Positions 52,589 through 61,940 of a stretch of DNA of 64,000 nt are shown here, piece after piece. The notes under the pieces were generated by a model that was not told the origin of the DNA, searched no databases, and saw nothing but the letters and a program-made list of their open reading frames with translations. The DNA comes from GCA-2718035 sp964435285. GTDB lineage: Bacteria > Bacteroidota > Bacteroidia > Flavobacteriales > TMED113. Numbering within the stretch: position 1 is the first letter of the stretch; each line of letters begins with the position of its first letter. The stretch covers positions 29,192-93,191 of the forward strand of contig CAYSYA010000009.1 in the NCBI GenBank assembly GCA_964435285.1, in the 5' to 3' direction. Position numbers and translations under genes: made by a program.

Positions 52589-54469
52589 TTATTTGAGGAT
52601 TATACTTTTGGTAGAAATACTATTTTCAGTTTTAACAACTATATTATAAAAACCTTTTGGTTGATTTGATAAATCTAATAATGTTGTCACTTCTTTGCCG
52701 TATATATCTGGATACCCACATGCTATTCTTCCACCTAAAATATTATAAACCTCTACTGAAATATCTTTGGCCTCATCTGTGTTGTATGTAATATTGACAA
52801 CACCTGTAGTTGGGTTTGGGTATGCCAATAAAACATCCAAACTTTCCATTTCTTCTAGTGGTAACATATTTTCACACCTGTCACCTACACCGTTCTCATT
52901 CATATCAATTTGATCAGCGTTCCAGTTTTCAGGGCAGTTATCTAATTCGTCGCAAATTCCATCACCGTCTTGATCTGTAACACAATCACCGTTACAATCA
53001 TAATAAATTTCTGAATAAATACAGCTTTCATCTTCTTGATTTGCAAGATTATTATAGTTACATGCTATTGGATCTAAACACCCATATATAACCTCAATTG
53101 CTGTTTCTTCACATATAGGTAAATCTAAAGAGTTAGCTTTTGCAATTATTACTTCTTGAACAAGTGGTTCAAACTTCATAATAATTCCACCTCCTTGATT
53201 TTGATTCCAAGTATGACAATAACTCATTATTGTACCAACTTCTGGAGAAGGATCATTTACATAAGGATCACAATCTCCTGGCACTGATTCTTCTAGGTCA
53301 ACACAATTATTAATAGGTCCACCTGGCCAACCGCACCATTGAGTATGCATTGAGCCTAAATTGTGACCTAACTCATGAGCAGTACATAATAAATTCCAGT
53401 GAAAAAACGGTGCGGGAACTTCTGCATATTCCATATCTGAAGTTAAATTACTGCTATAACCAAAACCATAACTATCACTACCCGCACCATTAACAAAAGC
53501 AATACCACCAGTTCCAGTATTCTGGCGTTTAGTAAATAAATGAACCATGTGTCTATTTACATTTAATAAATCTTCATCATCATTCCACTTGTCTTTAATT
53601 GCATACAACATTTCTGAAGATTGTTCAATGTAACTATTGTAAGGGTCATTAATATCCCAAACATAAGCATAACTAGAATTAAGTTTTATATTTAATTCTT
53701 CTTCATATATAAAGCTCACGCCAGCTAGTATAGACAATGCCCAATCTATCGATTCACTAATAGAATTAAATGTTTGTCTTGTAAAATAATCAATCTCTAT
53801 TGCTACGTCCATACAACTTACAGAGGAACCTAATCTACTTGCACTATGAGAGTGACCAGAATGATCTATATCGACATTGTGTAAATGATCCGAACCACAT
53901 GTAAATTTATTATCATTTGGATTTTCACTTATATCACTTAAAATATATAATTCATTAGAAAAATAATCAGATCTATTTTTATCAATTTTAGCTAACTCAT
54001 ATGTAGAATTATCATATTTAAGTATTGCGCTAACACCCGATTTTGAAAAAATCATAATTCCATTTACTTCATCATTATTAACTTGATATGTAACAAATCC
54101 AGGGTTATATTGTTGTGGTATGTTACCCTCTTCAGTTCTAACAATTAATTGCAATCCATCATAATTAATATCTTTTTTTTCTAATGTTAACTCTATATTA
54201 TTATTCAAAGGAAGAGAGATATCAAGAACTTCACTTTTGTTTTCTAAGACCTTGTTTACATAATTAGTAGAAATAAATACCGGAATTGTTCTTTCTTTTA
54301 TTTCTTCTTTCTCGTTAAAAAAATTATTCCAATTATTTAAATCAGTTGGATTAAATTGATATTCTACAAATGATCCTTTATTATCTTCACTCTTCTCCTC
54401 TGGAGTTTGAGAAAAAAGACTAAAAGAGAAAAATGTTATTAAGATTAATGTAAGTTTTGTTGTTTTCAT
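52589..54469 (-). CDS. Secreted zinc metalloprotease with T9SS type A domain
   Basis: A 626-residue exported protein. A signal peptide (residues 1-20) and a propeptide-like region lead to a reprolysin/M12-type metalloprotease with AHELGHNLGSMH, the zinc motif HExxHxxGxxH, at about residues 365-376. The ...GTIMSYCHTW Met-turn follows. After this comes a Cys/Asp-rich stretch (GCLDPIACNYN, DQDGDGICDELDNCPENW) like calcium-binding thrombospondin type 3 repeats, and a T9SS type A sorting domain (YPNPTTGVVNITYN...KGFYNIVVKT). Probably acts outside the cell on proteins. Confidence 0.9.
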   Translation of the reverse strand: MKTTKLTLILITFFSFSLFSQTPEEKSEDNKGSFVEYQFNPTDLNNWNNFFNEKEEIKERTIPVFISTNYVNKVLENKSEVLDISLPLNNNIELTLEKKDINYDGLQLIVRTEEGNIPQQYNPGFVTYQVNNDEVNGIMIFSKSGVSAILKYDNSTYELAKIDKNRSDYFSNELYILSDISENPNDNKFTCGSDHLHNVDIDHSGHSHSASRLGSSVSCMDVAIEIDYFTRQTFNSISESIDWALSILAGVSFIYEEELNIKLNSSYAYVWDINDPYNSYIEQSSEMLYAIKDKWNDDEDLLNVNRHMVHLFTKRQNTGTGGIAFVNGAGSDSYGFGYSSNLTSDMEYAEVPAPFFHWNLLCTAHELGHNLGSMHTQWCGWPGGPINNCVDLEESVPGDCDPYVNDPSPEVGTIMSYCHTWNQNQGGGIIMKFEPLVQEVIIAKANSLDLPICEETAIEVIYGCLDPIACNYNNLANQEDESCIYSEIYYDCNGDCVTDQDGDGICDELDNCPENWNADQIDMNENGVGDRCENMLPLEEMESLDVLLAYPNPTTGVVNITYNTDEAKDISVEVYNILGGRIACGYPDIYGKEVTTLLDLSNQPKGFYNIVVKTENSISTKSIILK

Positions 54470-54493
54470 AGCGATGTGTTTTTAATATTAGGT

Positions 54494-54820
54494 TTAAGCG
54501 TAAATATTATTCCATTGTTTCATATCTATTTCTTTCCACGTTCCTGAAACCCAAGTCCAGCCCCCATTTACTTCTTTCCAGTATCCGGGCATAAAAATAA
54601 AACCAGGTTTTTTGTCTTCCCACGATCCTTCTTTCCAAACATATTTGTTGTCTAAAACTTCCCATTCTCCACCAATCCAAACTTGTGATCTATTTGAATT
54701 ATAAATTATGTTACTTTCTGGATTGTCTAATTTGTTTGCAACAACTACTTGAGAATAAGATGTTGTTGAAAATGTTAATACTAATAAAAATAGTACTGTG
54801 GTTATTTGTAAAGTTTTCAT
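54494..54820 (-). CDS. Secreted WxxGxW-repeat protein
   Basis: A 108-residue secreted protein. I start at 54820 (MKTLQITTVLFLLVLTF, a signal peptide ending in SYSQ); a longer frame to 54862 is possible but adds a poor N-terminus. The mature part consists of four YxWxxGxW-like repeats: WIGGEWEVL, WKEGSWEDK, FMPGYWKEV and WVSGTWKEI. Such repeats occur in secreted proteins of unknown role. Follows the metalloprotease promoter region and is 25 nt from it on the same strand, so it may share a transcript with the protease. Confidence 0.72.
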   Translation of the reverse strand: MKTLQITTVLFLLVLTFSTTSYSQVVVANKLDNPESNIIYNSNRSQVWIGGEWEVLDNKYVWKEGSWEDKKPGFIFMPGYWKEVNGGWTWVSGTWKEIDMKQWNNIYA

Positions 54821-54900
54821 AGTTATAAATTTTAAATTAAACTTCAGTTTCATACAATTCACTTTAAATCAAATGCCGTGCCAAACTTTTTTAATAAAAA

Positions 54901-54927
54901 AAAAAGGAGGTTAAAAACCTCCTTTTT
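54901..54927 (-). terminator. Intrinsic terminator of the amidohydrolase pair
   Basis: A 12-bp perfect stem AAAAAGGAGGTT / AACCTCCTTTTT with a 3-nt loop. On the minus strand it is followed by a run of T's and lies 26 nt after the stop at 54953. Confidence 0.9.
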
Positions 54928-54952
54928 AAATCTGTTAAGTGTTGAAAAAAAA

Positions 54953-56269
54953 TTATTTCGTTAAATTAAATTTTTCAAGAAACTTGCCGTAAAGTTTTGT
55001 TTGATGATTTTCTAAAGGCACTTCTTTTCCCATTAAAAAAAGGAGCTCAATATTGTGCCCCATCATGTCTAATGCGTCGCCAGTAGATACAAATAAATTT
55101 GCGTCTTTACCTGTTTCAAGTGTTCCTGTTTTTTCATCTATACCTAAAATTTTAGCAGCATTAAGAGTAATTAATTGTAATGCCTCCTCCTTGTTTAATC
55201 CATAAGCAACAGTAGTTCCAGCAACAAATGGTAAATTACGAGAACCCATCCTAGGCATATCTCCCGAGTAGTCTAAACAAAATAAAATATTTGCATCTTT
55301 TAATATTTTAGGTGTTTTATAGGGCTGATGTACGTCGTCCTCAGGGTAATTAGGTAAACGATGAATCCTTCCTAATACAACTGGAATGTCATTAGAGGAT
55401 ATAAAGTCTGTGACCCTCCAAGATTCTGACGCTCCCACTAAAACAATTTTTTTTATGTTATTTTTTTTTGCAAACATAACAGATTCTTTTATACCATTTG
55501 CCCCATTTACATGTATAAATAAGGTTTGCTCACCTGTAAATAAACCTTGCATAGATTGTAAGCGTAAATCAACTTCATTGTTATTTATTTCTGAGTATTT
55601 TTTTGCCTCTAAAAACAAATTTTGTATTAAAGAAATTGAATTCAAAACCTCATCCAATTCATCTTCATGATCATTATTATCAGAAGCTGTAAAATTGTGA
55701 CTATGACCATGATACTGATAATCATGGGACTCTGGCCAATAAATGTGTATCCCATCGTCTTTTAAGTAAGTGGCCTCTTCCCAGTCCCTACCAACTAATT
55801 TCATTATCGAAGACGTCCCTGAAATTAAACTTCCCCTGGGAACTATTTGGGCTATCAATATACCATTTGTTTTTACTGTACTAGTAACAATTGATTCGGT
55901 ATTATACGCAATTTGAGTACGCACATTTGGATTTAAATCTCCGGTCTCCCTTTCATCTCTTGTGGCCCGGACAGCATCAATCTCTGCTAGTCCCAATGTG
56001 GTATTTGGTAAAATAAAAGATGGATATATATGTTTATCCGTGACATCAAATGTTTTACCTCTTTCTTTATTTACAATCACTAGGTCTGAAGGTCCTATTG
56101 CAACTATTTTACCATTTTCTATAATAAGTATAGAATTTTCTATGACCTCTCCATTACCAATATGGGCTGTGCCACCAGACAAAATATATCTTTGATTTTT
56201 TTCAAAATTATCTTGAGAAAAAATAATTACCGAATTGAAAAAAATTAATAAAACTATTATTGTTCTCAT
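54953..56269 (-). CDS. Amidohydrolase-family protein, probably non-catalytic
   Basis: A 438-residue exported amidohydrolase-fold protein with a signal peptide (residues 1-18, ending FSQ). It has NGKIVAIGPSD near the start and a strand-helix barrel with AYGLNKEEALQLITLNAAKILGIDEKTGTLETGKDANLFV near the end, typical of imidazolonepropionase-like enzymes. However, the HxH metal motif expected after the first strand is replaced by PSFILPNTTLG, so it may be inactive or structural. Its start overlaps the previous gene's stop by 4 nt, and the two are likely to function together. Confidence 0.82.
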   Translation of the reverse strand: MRTIIVLLIFFNSVIIFSQDNFEKNQRYILSGGTAHIGNGEVIENSILIIENGKIVAIGPSDLVIVNKERGKTFDVTDKHIYPSFILPNTTLGLAEIDAVRATRDERETGDLNPNVRTQIAYNTESIVTSTVKTNGILIAQIVPRGSLISGTSSIMKLVGRDWEEATYLKDDGIHIYWPESHDYQYHGHSHNFTASDNNDHEDELDEVLNSISLIQNLFLEAKKYSEINNNEVDLRLQSMQGLFTGEQTLFIHVNGANGIKESVMFAKKNNIKKIVLVGASESWRVTDFISSNDIPVVLGRIHRLPNYPEDDVHQPYKTPKILKDANILFCLDYSGDMPRMGSRNLPFVAGTTVAYGLNKEEALQLITLNAAKILGIDEKTGTLETGKDANLFVSTGDALDMMGHNIELLFLMGKEVPLENHQTKLYGKFLEKFNLTK

Positions 56270-59115
56270 TTTATTTTTACCAGTTTATTTAACAATCTAT
56301 TTTTCTCTTTAGAAATATATTCTCTATGTTTTTCATCCTTATCTAATGAAAAATAACATCTTCCATCTATGTAAGTAGCTTCTACTACAGAATAAATAGA
56401 AAGTGGATTATCAGACCATATAACTAAATCTGCGTCTTTATTTTTTCTTAAACTACCTACGTACTTATCAATATGTAACATTTTTGCCGGATTAAGGGTA
56501 ACCATTTTCCAAGCATCCTCTTGTGAAGTTTTTCCATATTTTATCATTTTTGCAGCCTCTTGATTTAACCTGCGACCCATTTCTGCGTCATCGGAGTTAA
56601 TTGCTGTATTAACACCCATTTTATTTAAAATTGAAGCATTGTGTGGAATGGCGTCATTAACTTCATATTTATATGCCCACCAATCAGAAAAGGTAGATGC
56701 GTGAGAGCCATGCTTTTTTAATTTATCAGCAACTTTATATCCCTCCAATACATGAGTGAAGGTGTTAATTGTAACTCCAAACTGGTCAGCTACATCCATC
56801 AACATGTTCATTTCAGATTGAATATATGAATGGCAAGTTATAAACCTTTTCTCATTCAATATTTCAACTATAGCATCAAGCTCTAAGTCTTTTCTTGGCT
56901 TTGAAATTTTTAACTTCTTATAATTTTTACTATTGTATTCATATTCTCTCGCTCTGCTAAATGCATCAATAAATATTTGTTCAACCCCCATTCTAGTTTG
57001 AGGAAATCTAGTTTTATATTTACTACCCCAATTTGATTGTTTTACATTTTCTCCTAAGGCAAATTTTATAAAAGGTTTTGCCTTTTTATACTTTAATTTA
57101 TCTGCTGTTTGCCCCCACCTTAATTTAATAATAGCAGACTGACCACCGATTGGATTAGCAGAGCCATGCAAAAGTTGAGCCACTGTTACCCCACCAGCTA
57201 ACTGTCTGTATATGTTAATATCATTAGCATTTATCACATCTCCTATTCTTACTTCAGATGTTACAGCTTGTGTTCCTTCATTAACCCCATTACTAATAGC
57301 AATATGTGAATGTTCATCAATTATTCCTGAAGTTAAATGTTTTCCTGTAGCATCAATAATTTTAATATCTTTTGTGTTTCTAAAAACACTTTTTTTTATA
57401 TTTTTCCCTACTGAAATTATTTTGCCATTTTCAATAGCGATATCACAATTTTCAATTATCCCTCTTGATTCGTTTGTCCAGACAGTTGCATTTCTAAAAA
57501 GAACCGTTTCTTGTAAAGGTTGTTTTTTAAAACCATATGCCATATTTGGAAATAAAATGTCACTATATTTTTTTTGACTAGCTCTATCATTAATAGAATC
57601 TCCTTTATTTATATTTTTAATTAATTTCCAATTATTCCAGTTTCCTAATGAATCTTGCATTTCTCCAGAAATCACTCCATCTATAACACCACTAAAAAAA
57701 TTATTATTTTGAGAAAATGAAATTCTTTCTCCAACGAATTCAACATTGTTAATTAACTGTTTCTTTACTGTATCTCTGGACAAAGTTCCAACTAATTCAT
57801 TCTCATCAATTTTAAAAAGAATTGAGTCTATTTCTTTTTCTCCAATAAATAGAGAGTGGCTTCCTAATATTTTAATCAAATTTTTATTATTGATTTGATA
57901 ATTCCTTCCATTTATCCAATTTTCATATATAACAAACTCATTTGAAAATAGCTCTCCACTAAAAATTATAAAATTTGCTTTTTTTCCTTTCGAAATCGAC
58001 CCAACCTTGTCAAAAACATTTAGAAATCTTGCAGGATTTTCAGTTAAAGACCTTAGCGCATTTTTTTTTGACAATCCATTATTAATAGCAATCCTAAGAT
58101 TATTAAAAAATTCTTCCTGACTTAAACCATGTGTTGTTAAGGCAAATTGAATATTATTTTCAGATAAAATTTTTAGATTATACGGTGCGAGCTCCCAATT
58201 TTTTAATTCTCGTAATGATAAATCTAGATTATCATATGGGTCTTGATGCACATCTATTTTAGGGAAATTTAAAGGAACTATTAACTTTTTATTGATTTTT
58301 TTTAATTCTTCTACTCTTTGGTATTCATCTCCTTTTGTTTTAATGATGTAATTATCATCAAACTCTCTACTTATTTTGTCAGCCCTAAATATTGATTGAA
58401 AATTATTTACTTCAAAAATTTTTGGTAAGTTTTTGTTTCTTGAAAATGCTTCTAAAGAATTATTAAAGTTAACTTCTCCGTTTTCATACCAATCTAAATC
58501 ATAATATGCTTGTCTTAATAAAGCAATAGAACCCATTAAAGAATTAGGATATGAAACCTTAGATGATCCTTTATCAAAAGAAAAACATAATGCTGAATTC
58601 TTAGATAAAATAGAATTATTGGGTTTATCAAGGGCTAAAGACACTAAAGTTGATGTTCCTCTAATTATACCATCTCTTTTTAATGAATTCACAAGTCCAA
58701 AACCAGAAAAAATATATTTTTTAGCCTCTATTTTATTTATTTGAAAATAATCTACTGAGTTAAACTCAATATTTAATGCAGGATTCCATGAACCAGTTGT
58801 AATATTATTTTTTATATCTCTGTCCTGACCGTATTCTGAAAATATATCAATAAAGGATGGGCAGATGGTAAAACCACTTAAATCATGAATTATAGCTTTT
58901 TCAGGAATTTTTATATTTATTCCCACATTCATAATCTCATCATTTTTAATAATTAAAGTTGCTTTTTTTAATTTTTCTTGATGGTTTAAATAAATGTCAA
59001 CATTGGTAAATGCATGAATTTTATTTGATGATTTTTTTACTCCATTTATTGGAAAGTTATTTTGAGAAAATAAAAAAAGTGGAAAAAAAATTAAATAAAT
59101 AAAAATATTTTTCAT
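56266..59115 (-). CDS. Tandem amidohydrolase-family protein
   Basis: A 949-residue exported protein (signal peptide ending FSQ) with two amidohydrolase halves. The first (residues about 30-440) has FTICPSFIDIFSEYG, lacking HxH, and LTENPARFLNVFDKVGSISKGKKANFIIF. The second (about 530-949) has TSGIIDEHSHIAIS with the HxH metal motif, CHSYIQSE, HVLEGYKVAD and NSDDAEMGRRLNQEA, and is likely the active hydrolase. Substrate unknown; family members act on cyclic amides and dipeptide-like bonds. It heads the pair with the 438-residue protein. Confidence 0.85.
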   Translation of the reverse strand: MKNIFIYLIFFPLFLFSQNNFPINGVKKSSNKIHAFTNVDIYLNHQEKLKKATLIIKNDEIMNVGINIKIPEKAIIHDLSGFTICPSFIDIFSEYGQDRDIKNNITTGSWNPALNIEFNSVDYFQINKIEAKKYIFSGFGLVNSLKRDGIIRGTSTLVSLALDKPNNSILSKNSALCFSFDKGSSKVSYPNSLMGSIALLRQAYYDLDWYENGEVNFNNSLEAFSRNKNLPKIFEVNNFQSIFRADKISREFDDNYIIKTKGDEYQRVEELKKINKKLIVPLNFPKIDVHQDPYDNLDLSLRELKNWELAPYNLKILSENNIQFALTTHGLSQEEFFNNLRIAINNGLSKKNALRSLTENPARFLNVFDKVGSISKGKKANFIIFSGELFSNEFVIYENWINGRNYQINNKNLIKILGSHSLFIGEKEIDSILFKIDENELVGTLSRDTVKKQLINNVEFVGERISFSQNNNFFSGVIDGVISGEMQDSLGNWNNWKLIKNINKGDSINDRASQKKYSDILFPNMAYGFKKQPLQETVLFRNATVWTNESRGIIENCDIAIENGKIISVGKNIKKSVFRNTKDIKIIDATGKHLTSGIIDEHSHIAISNGVNEGTQAVTSEVRIGDVINANDINIYRQLAGGVTVAQLLHGSANPIGGQSAIIKLRWGQTADKLKYKKAKPFIKFALGENVKQSNWGSKYKTRFPQTRMGVEQIFIDAFSRAREYEYNSKNYKKLKISKPRKDLELDAIVEILNEKRFITCHSYIQSEMNMLMDVADQFGVTINTFTHVLEGYKVADKLKKHGSHASTFSDWWAYKYEVNDAIPHNASILNKMGVNTAINSDDAEMGRRLNQEAAKMIKYGKTSQEDAWKMVTLNPAKMLHIDKYVGSLRKNKDADLVIWSDNPLSIYSVVEATYIDGRCYFSLDKDEKHREYISKEKNRLLNKLVKIK

Positions 59116-59157
59116 GGTTTGTGGGGCATATACTTATAGTAAAATTGATTATTTTAG

Positions 59158-59547
59158 ATGTTAAATATAAAACAATTTTTCATGAGACCATATCACGCAA
59201 ACCTATTAAACTGTATTACTTTAATTTTAATGCCTCTATGGGCATATTTCACATTTGAAGGCACAGTTGAAAAGCCTGACCTATCTATGACAGCATTTAT
59301 CCCACTTGCTTTTGGGGTAATATTATTACTATGTAGTAATGGATTAAAAAATCAAAATAAATTGATTTCCCATATAGCTGTTTTAATCACTTTAATTGCA
59401 TTGATTGGTTTAATGATGCCATTGAAGGCAGCAATTGCAGACGATCGATTTTTATCTTTGATTAGGGTTTTGGGAATGATAATGACAGGTATAATTGCTA
59501 TGATTACATTTATAAAAAGTTTTATTCAGGCTCGAAAAAATAAATAA
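59158..59547 (+). CDS. Small four-helix membrane protein
   Basis: A 129-residue hydrophobic protein of unknown function with four likely helices: about residues 16-32, 47-59, 69-87 and 101-118. Basic ends (MRPYHAN, IQARKNK). I do not recognise the family. It is 13 nt upstream of hflX and on the same strand, so probably in its operon. Divergent from the amidohydrolase genes. Confidence 0.6.
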   Translation: MLNIKQFFMRPYHANLLNCITLILMPLWAYFTFEGTVEKPDLSMTAFIPLAFGVILLLCSNGLKNQNKLISHIAVLITLIALIGLMMPLKAAIADDRFLSLIRVLGMIMTGIIAMITFIKSFIQARKNK

Positions 59548-59560
59548 GGGAAGCATTTAA

Positions 59561-60724
59561 TTGGAAAAGGCAATTTTAATTGGCATAATAACTCAAAATC
59601 AACCTGAAAAAGTTGCTATAGAGTCTATCAATGAACTAGAGTTTTTAGCTTTAACAGCTGGTGCTAAAACAGAAAAAAAAGTACTACAAAAGATGCTAAA
59701 GCAGAACAGTAAGACCTTCATTGGGAAAGGAAAAATTACAGAATTAAAATCAATTGTTCAATCAGAAAAAATTGACATGGTCATTTTTGATGATGAATTA
59801 TCCCCATCGCAGTTGCGTAACGTTGAACAAATTTTAAATTGTAAAATTCTGGATAGAACAAATCTCATTTTAGATATTTTTGCTTTTCGAGCATCAACTG
59901 CATATTCTAGAACACAAGTTGAATTAGCTCAATATCAGTACCTTTTACCAAGATTAACTAATCTTTGGACTCACTTATCAAAACAAAAAGGAGGTATTGG
60001 GATGAAGGGGCCAGGAGAAACAGAAATTGAAACAGATAGAAGGGTGATTAGAAAAAAAATTAGTCTTTTAAAGTCACAACTTAAAAAAATTGATATTCAA
60101 ATGGAAACCCAAAGAAAAAATAGAAAAGATATGATTAGGGTTTCATTAGTTGGCTATACAAATGTTGGAAAATCTACACTAATGAATATTATTAGTAAAT
60201 CTAAAGTTTTAGCAGAAAATAAGTTATTTGCAACTCTTGACACAAAAATGAAAAAAGTTGTAATTAACAATACTCCTTTTTTACTTTCTGACACAGTAGG
60301 GTTTATTCGTAAGTTACCAACTCAATTAGTTGAATCATTTAAATCTACATTAGATGAGGTTAGAGAGTCTGATATTTTAGTCCATGTAGTTGATATATCA
60401 AATCCAAATTTTGAAGAACACATGCGATCTGTCAATGAAACACTTAAAGACCTAAAAGTTTTAGACAAGCCTATAATCACCGTCTTTAATAAGATAGATT
60501 TATTTTCATACACAAAAAAAGAACATGACGATTTAAGTGAATGGGAATTTAAAAATTACGATTTGAATTATTGGGAAACAACATGGATGAAAAAAACAAA
60601 TAATAATAGTGTATTTATTTCAGCAAAAAATAAAAAATCACTGGGAAAATTCAAGGAATTGCTCTTTAATAAAGTTTGTGAAGCCCAATCAATTAAATAC
60701 CCATATAGAACAATTACATATTAA
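59561..60724 (+). CDS. hflX: GTPase HflX
   Basis: A 387-residue ribosome-associated GTPase that splits stalled or heat-damaged ribosomes. The N-terminal HflX domain contains KTFIGKGKITELK, FDDELSPSQLRN and LLPRLTNLWTHLSKQKGGIGMKGPGETEIE; the G domain has GYTNVGKSTLMN (G1), DTVGFIRKLP (G3) and NKID (G4). It starts with TTG (no ATG is available at the expected N-terminus, MEKAILIG), as in some other Bacteroidota genes. Ends 3 nt from the convergent esterase gene. Confidence 0.95.
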   Translation: MEKAILIGIITQNQPEKVAIESINELEFLALTAGAKTEKKVLQKMLKQNSKTFIGKGKITELKSIVQSEKIDMVIFDDELSPSQLRNVEQILNCKILDRTNLILDIFAFRASTAYSRTQVELAQYQYLLPRLTNLWTHLSKQKGGIGMKGPGETEIETDRRVIRKKISLLKSQLKKIDIQMETQRKNRKDMIRVSLVGYTNVGKSTLMNIISKSKVLAENKLFATLDTKMKKVVINNTPFLLSDTVGFIRKLPTQLVESFKSTLDEVRESDILVHVVDISNPNFEEHMRSVNETLKDLKVLDKPIITVFNKIDLFSYTKKEHDDLSEWEFKNYDLNYWETTWMKKTNNNSVFISAKNKKSLGKFKELLFNKVCEAQSIKYPYRTITY

Positions 60725-60727
60725 GCT

Positions 60728-61855
60728 TTATTTTAATATGAACTTCTTCTCAACTTTTCCATTTTCATAAACTGAAAAAACAAAACCCTCAGTGTTTGAA
60801 TCTATTACTCCACCAAGAAGATTCGTCTGGTAAATTAAGGTTGGATTATTCAATTGTTTTTCCAATACTGATGAGGAGTTATCACAATTTATTCTTTCAT
60901 AAACAAAATCTGAAACAAAGTTTATCACTTGAACCATTTTAGTTGAATTAGATGACCAAGGGCAATGGTTATCATTTGGAAATGTTAGTAAATCTGAATC
61001 AAGACCAAGTGATTGAAATTGTGGATTCAACGCGCCACCGCCACACAATTGATCAAAACTAGGATTATTTTGAAAACCATTACAGTCGTAAGGTACTGTA
61101 CCATCTGCATCTCCATGACAAAAAACAGCAGGTATATCATCTTGACTTACATACTCAGATCTGTGAAGAGCGCCAGCAAGACTAATGACACCTGAAAGAC
61201 TAGATGAATATCCAGAATTTCCACTATTTCCCTCTATTCCTCCTAAATCATTAAAAATTTCTTGCGCAATAGCAGCTCTATTAGAATCTAACGGTCCGAC
61301 AAATTCATCTACACTTAAAACGTGACCTGCATGTAGAAATAAAACTCCCCCCGCTGAATTTCCTCCAGCCCAAATTTGATTAGGATCAATTCCGTATGAA
61401 TTATTATTTTCAAAAAAATCTCTTCTAAAATACCTTATAGCAGCCTTTCCATCCATTGTGGCAGATAAAACAACTTCATATGCAGTATTTGTATTTTGGT
61501 AAAAAGTAAATTGTTGTAAAAACCCTACTATGTCACCAGCTAATCTATAGTTTATAGACGCCGTAACATAGCCTCGCTTAGCGAATGCCTCACAAAATTC
61601 AACAGCTGTACTATTATTTTTACTTCCAAAAATAAATGTTCCACCATGAGCAAAAATTATTAGCGGACGACTTGTTTCTGTGTCTCCTACTGGTTGGTAA
61701 ATATCCATTTGAAGATTATTCTCTTCAGAATAAGTAACAGTTGTAACTTCAACCTCACTAAATATTTCTTCTTCATACCTTCCATCACAAGGATCTTGAG
61801 ATAAAGAAAAAGTAAAAGGTATGATGAAAAGTATGGTTTTTAAATATTTTTTCAT
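60728..61855 (-). CDS. Secreted alpha/beta-hydrolase (esterase) with short T9SS tail
   Basis: A 375-residue exported hydrolase. The signal peptide ends SLSQDPC. The oxyanion motif is FAHGGTFIFGS, the nucleophile elbow GGNSAGGVLFL, and HGDADGTVPYDC holds the acid; the catalytic His is probably in NDNHCPWSS. The layout resembles carboxylesterases and poly-esterases in Bacteroidota. The C-terminal 40 residues (TLIYQTNLLGGVIDSNTEGFVFSVYENGKVEKKFIL) look like a short T9SS type A tail. Substrate unknown. Confidence 0.8.
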   Translation of the reverse strand: MKKYLKTILFIIPFTFSLSQDPCDGRYEEEIFSEVEVTTVTYSEENNLQMDIYQPVGDTETSRPLIIFAHGGTFIFGSKNNSTAVEFCEAFAKRGYVTASINYRLAGDIVGFLQQFTFYQNTNTAYEVVLSATMDGKAAIRYFRRDFFENNNSYGIDPNQIWAGGNSAGGVLFLHAGHVLSVDEFVGPLDSNRAAIAQEIFNDLGGIEGNSGNSGYSSSLSGVISLAGALHRSEYVSQDDIPAVFCHGDADGTVPYDCNGFQNNPSFDQLCGGGALNPQFQSLGLDSDLLTFPNDNHCPWSSNSTKMVQVINFVSDFVYERINCDNSSSVLEKQLNNPTLIYQTNLLGGVIDSNTEGFVFSVYENGKVEKKFILK

Positions 61856-61890
61856 TTGTTAAATTTTTTACATAATATTTTGACGCTCAA

Positions 61891-61921
61891 AAAAATACCC
61901 CTAAATGATAGGGGTATTTTT
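61891..61921 (-). terminator. Intrinsic terminator of the SprB-repeat gene
   Basis: AAAAATACCCCTA (61891-61903) and TAGGGGTATTTTT (61909-61921) form a 13-bp perfect stem with a 5-nt loop and a T-rich tail on the minus strand, 20 nt after the stop at 61941. Confidence 0.9.
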
Positions 61922-61940
61922 CTTCATATTTGGGTTTTAA

